Of a stretch of DNA of 64,000 bases, positions 58,126 to 64,000 are shown piece after piece. Position 1 is the first letter of the stretch. Every line of letters begins with the position of its first letter. The DNA comes from Fasciola hepatica. Lineage: Eukaryota; Platyhelminthes; Trematoda; Plagiorchiida; Fasciolidae. A program made the position numbers and the translations under genes. Location: NCBI GenBank assembly GCA_948099385.1, contig CANUEZ040000113.1, forward strand, positions 6,088,501-6,152,500. Direction: 5' to 3'. The notes below the pieces were generated by a model. It had not been told where the DNA came from and searched no databases. It saw nothing but the letters and a program-made list of their open reading frames with translations.

Positions 58126-59772
58126 TTTGAAAATTACTGCTACACCGTGCTGCCCTTCCATGATTTTTTTATGGTAATTTGAACGGCTTTAGTGGAAACT
58201 GAATCATAATATAATTAACCCAGTTCCTCCAAATACTCATGATAATGATGGAAGATTTACGTAGCTGGTATCTAAGCACGTATTCTACAATGGTTGATTC
58301 AATTCATGACTCAAGTTGGCAGCTTTGTACAAACTCAGCACGCCGGGATTATCTTCTTGGCTTGAAATGTTTCCTCGTCCTTCTACGCAATGAGGATTTC
58401 ATGAAAGACGTTTATTTGATTCGCATGATGTTGAATAAATGAAGACAAGATTTAGCACTGTTCCATCTTGTATTCTTTGACTTGTAAATGACACTTTATG
58501 CGTTTGTTATTCACGTAGTTAGTGGTAGAAAACACAATGGAGGCAGTCCACTTATTTGTACGAAACCCGACCGTAGCCGGCGAGTAAGCAAGAAGTCAGT
58601 AGGCTAGCAATTAAGCGCGTAATGCAATTAATGTAAGTGAGAGGTGAGTCACTTGCAAGCGCTAGAGAATATTCGCGGCAAGTCAAGCGAAGTTGATTGG
58701 TCCGTGGAAAGATCTATCAGTGAACAAACGCCACATGATTAAACAACAGCAAGCGTAAGTCGATATATGAAGAAAATGCTGATCTAGTTTCCGTGGAGTT
58801 TGCGTGGCTGTTCAGTACGGACACAAGAGCAATAAACGAAATAACAGAAATGAGTCTCGCCAAAGTGTACCGGGTGAGGAATAGACCGGCTGTGGTAACA
58901 TAAATTTGACCTCGAAAAGGCAAGGTCCGTGAGGATGACTATTAAACTATCACCGTTTCAGTCACGAGAAATCGCAAATGGCTCAATCATAAACTTCCGT
59001 AGCGGTAAATTAAATCATTTTGTCAGAAATTCAGCAATAACCACTGAAAAGCGGTAGACTGAATTAAGGGAGGTTAAGTTTGGAGGAAAAAAGATGGACA
59101 ACAGAATGTAGACATGTACGGTCCTGTTTCTGAATTGTTATCAACTCGTCTGATTTCTAGGCCAACGCGGAGTGATGCGCAATCCTCAGAGACAAATCCA
59201 CTAGCCGAGGTTTATTTTTCGGTACCGTAATTCAATAGTCAATCAAATTGGTAAAATTTACAATCCTCAGAATGTAGCGTTCTCAGGGGAATCACCGTTG
59301 GCTCACTCTCCGAGCCGTTCGGAAAGGATAACACGTACTAGAGCCAATTGGCCAAGGAACACAAGCCCCAAAGATGGTTACCGAAATGAGGAAACAAAGC
59401 CGAACAAGAATGGAGCCCGCGTTTAACGGACACAAACAAGTAGAAAGGCGAGCATGCTGACATCGACCGAACTGACCAACCAGTGTGTTGGGCTGGAATT
59501 CACTCAGACACAATACACGATTAGTCACGGGTCGAACAATTCGCAGAGTCTTGCGTCGCAGCAAGTGCGTGCGTCAATGTGTGTGCGTGCTTATACACGC
59601 TTGCCGAGTGAAGGCGATCAGAACTCGGTGCCCAAGTCAAACAGTCTATACCTTTTGCACTTCATGTGATGCCATTGTAACTTCACGGGAGGATTCCCTT
59701 GAAATTCCAACGGCTTCACTTGAGGTTTAGGAGGTATAGTCCAGATCTAGCTACATCAAGCGAATGGTAGTT

Positions 59773-59811
<39 letters not shown>

Positions 59812-61767
59812 TGTGACGAACCGGAAACGATCGAGAGAGTGAAGGAATATCCTGAACTTATAATAATGCAACCATGTGGTCAACGTTCAGTGAGTTACGA
59901 ACATATCGAAACAGGTCCAAAAGTAGCATAAGTTGGTGTTGATGAATGAGTATGGTTGGAAACAGGAAAAATAGAGTCAACAAGACGGATCAACGAAGGT
60001 TAATATTCGGATACTTTGGATGCTTTTCGACGTCAATACTTGGTATGTGACGATCAGTCACGTATCGTAAAAGGGGTGAAGTATGAGGAATAAGAAACGG
60101 TCGAAAGGAGGAACAAAATCGTTGGAGAAATTCCGATTATTGACTGCATTGTCAGGAAAATCGTCGAAAACCGCCAAAGTCCGAATCAGTCCAGTTCACA
60201 CACGGAGACGGGACAGATACTTTGCAGAATTAGACGGAAAATATTCCAGGGGTGAGATAGCACAGGCGACTCAATTTACCAACCCAAGGGTTTAGAGAAA
60301 TGATTGCCAATCTGAGTAAGCAATTTTCCTATAAATAATCTTCACCGGCAACTGCTGATAACTGCTGGAGCCCCCGATGAAACAATGACAGAGAAATCGA
60401 ATCAGGGACTGATCACAAGTCAAACAGACTGAACTTGGTTGCTGGAAAAATGTGTGAAAATGGTTAAAAAATGGGGGAAAAGCATCTACTGTACACGTGG
60501 AAAAGGTTAAGTTGAAGATAAACGAGCGAAGAGAATATACGTCACTAATGAATGACATCTGGCGATCCAGAAGAGAGCAAGATAAGAAAGAAGTATTTAT
60601 GAGGATATGAGCTAAATAATCGTCGATAGACAAACAAGTCTCGTTTGCGGTCAGACAGTCAGGGCCTGTCCAGAATCCAGGTCAGTGACTGAACCATGCG
60701 ATTGGCAAGCGACAATAGAGTGGACTGATAAGACGAGACGGGAGTCCCGTCAAGTGCTGACTGACCACATTACCAGTCAACTAATCAGGAGAGATATTAC
60801 CCGATAAAAGTCTGTGACATTTCGTTTATATTGAAAAGATTTGGCGACAATAACCGTTTCTTCCCAAGCAATTTCTACTAACCCAATAAACTGAGATGGT
60901 TCGAAGGCGGAAAGTCTTCTTACTAGAGTTAGTGGGCCAGAAGAAAACAGTATTCTGAGGTGACATTATCGTAATAACAAGGATGGTAAGAATCATGTCT
61001 TAAAATGGAGCCTGGCTGGACAGGAGTTGAAACAATTTCAGGGAACCTAATAGTCTTCGAAAACAAATTTCCGCGAGCTGTTGGGCAATTATGAACAATA
61101 AACCATACTATTCTTCTTCAAAAGACTGCTATTTGTTTTAAGAATCTTCGGGACAAGAAAGCTGCAAGTGGAATTCGCATGCATCAAAATCTGGTCACGT
61201 GTGATATCGTGCTCAGAGAAACTACGATGAGCTACACGAGTCAAAGGACCAATGTACGATTGTGTCCATTCATCGATATTTCACGCTTTCCGTCATTTTA
61301 CAGTATTCCACCAATTGTGGTATCAGCATCGAATAAGAATTTCCGCGCACGTACACACATCTCGGTCACGTTTCTGTTCAATTAAAGATTCTCAAGACAT
61401 CCCCGAGAAAGCAACCAGTGTCGGCGCACAATGCGATAATATTTGAGGATGATATGGTATAACTTGAGTGAAAAATTCCCTGCCTCTAATGTTCATAATA
61501 TTTCTATGGAAAACGGACAGCTTCGAATAGTCTATATAATTGGAACTCTAACAGAACCACTTGATATTTTATGAAAGTGAATTCTGATTGGCTGAGAGAT
61601 ATCTGGTGTGGAAGAGTCAAATATCTCAGCAACAAATTGTGTAGCACACACCCGAAGGTCATTGAGTGAGTCAGAGTGAATGAGGTAAATATTAATAACG
61701 AAAGATACATAATGACTTCGATATTTTAGAGCTGTATGGTATGATATAATAGTCATATACGTGTAAA
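58126..61767. other. Unassigned; purine-rich, with a GT microsatellite
   Basis: No gene is supported. A GT tract lies at 59,775-59,815. From about 58.6 to 61.0 kb the plus strand is purine-rich. Frames such as 60,083-60,295 (plus) and 60,292-60,633 (minus) show no domain I recognise. Confidence 0.35.
59775..59815 (+). repeat. (GT)n microsatellite
   Basis: About 20 GT units with one T interruption. Confidence 0.95.
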
Positions 61768-62214
61768 ATGACAGTTCTTCTAAAAATGCCAAACTTCGAA
61801 GTAGAGAACCAGAAAACTGGAGCAGTTGAGTCACTCACAAACGCTGTCGTATCACACCTTGCTCAGACTAATCACACAACAAAGGTGGCTCAGGCCATCC
61901 GTGCGATGTATAAGGTTAGAGGTCGCAGTCAAGACCGGCAAAATGTCGTTTACATTCCACAGCTGGGGCTATCAACATCCGCCTCCACAATTCCACTCCA
62001 TGTGCTCAAAAACAATTTGTGTGTGCCGTTAGGCTCCCCTGGCCGTTCCACCACCATACAACAGGCCACAGACCTGAACAAAACTGACAACACACGAGAA
62101 AAAACAATACACATCCCGTGTTGGTTTGAGCCCGGATTACAAAAGATTTCTTCCCTCAGTTTTTTCACCATTGTTTTATCAATTTCTACTTATCTAATCG
62201 GTTCAATCCTTTAA
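61768..62214 (+). CDS. 148-codon open frame, unidentified
   Basis: The frame starts at ATG 61,768 and ends at TAA 62,212-62,214. It has a mixed, hydrophilic body (HTTKVAQAIRAMYKVRGRSQ) and a hydrophobic end (FFTIVLSISTYLIGSIL) that could be a membrane segment. I know no family that fits, no neighbouring exon is evident, and the length is within what chance allows in 64 kb. Listed only as the best non-transposon open frame. Confidence 0.15.
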   Translation: MTVLLKMPNFEVENQKTGAVESLTNAVVSHLAQTNHTTKVAQAIRAMYKVRGRSQDRQNVVYIPQLGLSTSASTIPLHVLKNNLCVPLGSPGRSTTIQQATDLNKTDNTREKTIHIPCWFEPGLQKISSLSFFTIVLSISTYLIGSIL

Positions 62215-63115
62215 CCTGTTCTAGTATATTGTGATGAAAAGGCATAACTATGAATCACTGAAAACGAGCTTGTTCGCCAAAATCTGTTCTTACAAACAGA
62301 AAAATGGAATAAGTTCCACAAAATTTATCACCCAAATGGTACTCAACAAATCAGTTGCTAACAAGGCTAATTTTGACCGTTCATATGGATATTCTCTATC
62401 CAGTTCAAAGCATTTTACAGCTGATTGAATCAAATCGCAGGCGTTCGGATTTCTATGGCCTGTTAGCAATTGAATGCGACCGTACACCAAACCAGTGCAA
62501 AAGGAATATTGGCCAGTCCGTGACTGACTGATCCCGAACATACTTGATTTGCACAATTTTCCCAATGAATTACGTCCCGTCCTTCCTGATCCTTCTGATC
62601 TTCCATTTCGATTCGACTCGAATTTGAGATTTTATCCAATTAGTCTGCAAGTTGACCGGGAGCAAACTGCGCAAATTTCTACCAGTTCACCTACCCGTCC
62701 ATGGGGTTCGTGGAAAACTGATTGGGCTTGATTTCATTTTCGCATCTTTTGTGAAATATAATTTGTGGTGGAAAGATCTGATGCCTGATGCACACCAATA
62801 ATTTGGGGCAAATAGTTCTTTCTGATTCACATAATCCAGTTGACCGGATCAACGTTGACGTATATTTGTTTCTCACATCGAGTGTAAGGAATTGGGGTAA
62901 GATTTCGTCTTTGATAATATATTTTATCATTTTCAGTTTACGGTTGTACCATGGGGACCGAAGAAGGCAGAGGTTACGCAGTTGATATTTTGAAGAGGGA
63001 AATAATCAGTGTTGTGTAAAGAGAATAGATAAATTGTCGTCGATAGAGCAAAAGTGAATTATTGTTATTGTTAAGCCGACGATTACTAACCAAATTTCTG
63101 TTACCAGTAGGACTA

Positions 63116-63215
63116 ATATGGAAGATACTACTAATACTACTACTGATATTGATGATAATAATAATGATAATAATAACAATAATCACCATATTCGTACCTA
63201 TATTACTACTGGTAC
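63116..63215 (+). repeat. Imperfect triplet tract (ACT/GAT/AAT)
   Basis: Runs of ACT, GAT and AATA units, interrupted; gives isoleucine/leucine-rich shadow frames on both strands. Confidence 0.8.
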
Positions 63216-63493
63216 TACTAGAACGATTCAAAACTCACTGTTCCAGTAGAATGAACAGACATGTTCATGTACATGGAATGAGTGTGCACTGAATTTACTT
63301 TGCAACAGTAGGTGGGTAGTACTAACGCTCTGGGAGCAGTGGAATATGGTAAACCACCACGGAGGTGGGGCAAACAGAAAATGACATTTTGATTGCTCAG
63401 TGGTAGTTCATCGCACCAGTTCGTTCAACAACGACATGTCGACCGTCAAATGTACTCATTTCACTGCTCATTGGAACGGAGAGTTGAGTGGTC

Positions 63494-63599
<106 letters not shown>

Positions 63600-64000
63600 A
63601 GAGACAACGGTTAAAAAAATGATTTGTATGGTGCTCCAGAATTACTAATAAATTCCTATCTGGGGACTCATATATATCAAACATTTATAAACATATACAT
63701 ATGTATATCAGGAAACATAATGGAAGTCAGTTACTGTGGATATCAAAGAATGAAATCTTGAATCAACTGTATAACACTTACTTGGTTTTTAGTGATGTAC
63801 TGAGTGTTGAGACTTCATGGAAAAATGTGTGCTCCATGCATAAATTTTTACTGCATTACATCCGGAAAACTGAGTCACTTTAGTCTGCGTCACCATCATT
63901 CTTCGGAGAAATCAGCATATATGACAGTGTATTTAAGCTGAATTGATCACAAATGGCATTGTGAACGATTTTTCATTGTATTGCAGATCAGTTAAGCACG

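Overview
This is eukaryotic, intron-era intergenic DNA with no bacterial gene layout. There are no operons, ribosome-binding sites or long open frames (the longest is 214 codons, inside a transposon), many microsatellites, and dense, decayed transposable elements. The reverse transcriptase (RT), gag and integrase (IN) relics resemble flatworm (Platyhelminthes) Gypsy, CR1-like and RTE elements. A trematode or tapeworm genome is the best guess, from remembered family resemblance only. I found no host protein-coding gene I could defend.

Layout. 0-10 kb: two CR1-like non-LTR RT relics (about 3.6-4.3 and 7.6-8.9 kb, plus strand), a composite tRNA-like repeat (6.5-7.06 kb) and pyrimidine-rich stretches. 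10.5-16.6 kb: a minus-strand Gypsy element whose interior has been rearranged into an interleaved inverted duplication A-B-C-A'-B' (A about 755 bp, B about 1,493 bp, nearly identical arms). 19.1-19.9 kb: another CR1-like RT. 24.4-26.5 kb: a nearly full-length but frameshifted RTE-like endonuclease/RT on the minus strand. Upstream of it lie a repeat shared with the Gypsy interior and a tRNA-like repeat (26.8-27.8 kb). 28.2-29.0 kb: another RT relic. 31-36 kb: an inverted pair of 403-bp repeats with a third copy. 39.5-40.5 kb: a CR1-like RT. 44.2-44.5 kb: a tRNA-like foldback. 46.6-52.2 kb: a three-level nest, in which a CR1-like element is split by a Gypsy element with two LTRs and a primer-binding site, and the Gypsy is split by a 513-bp insertion with a 10-bp target duplication. 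53.7-55.0 kb: another non-LTR RT. The rest is unassigned sequence with microsatellites.

The elements are not cooperating genes. They are successive insertions, and most carry stops, frameshifts or lost catalytic residues. The most informative structures are the interleaved inversion in the first Gypsy, the datable nest around 47-52 kb, and the small insertion there, which has inverted ends and a hammerhead-like motif. No new functional system is demonstrated.
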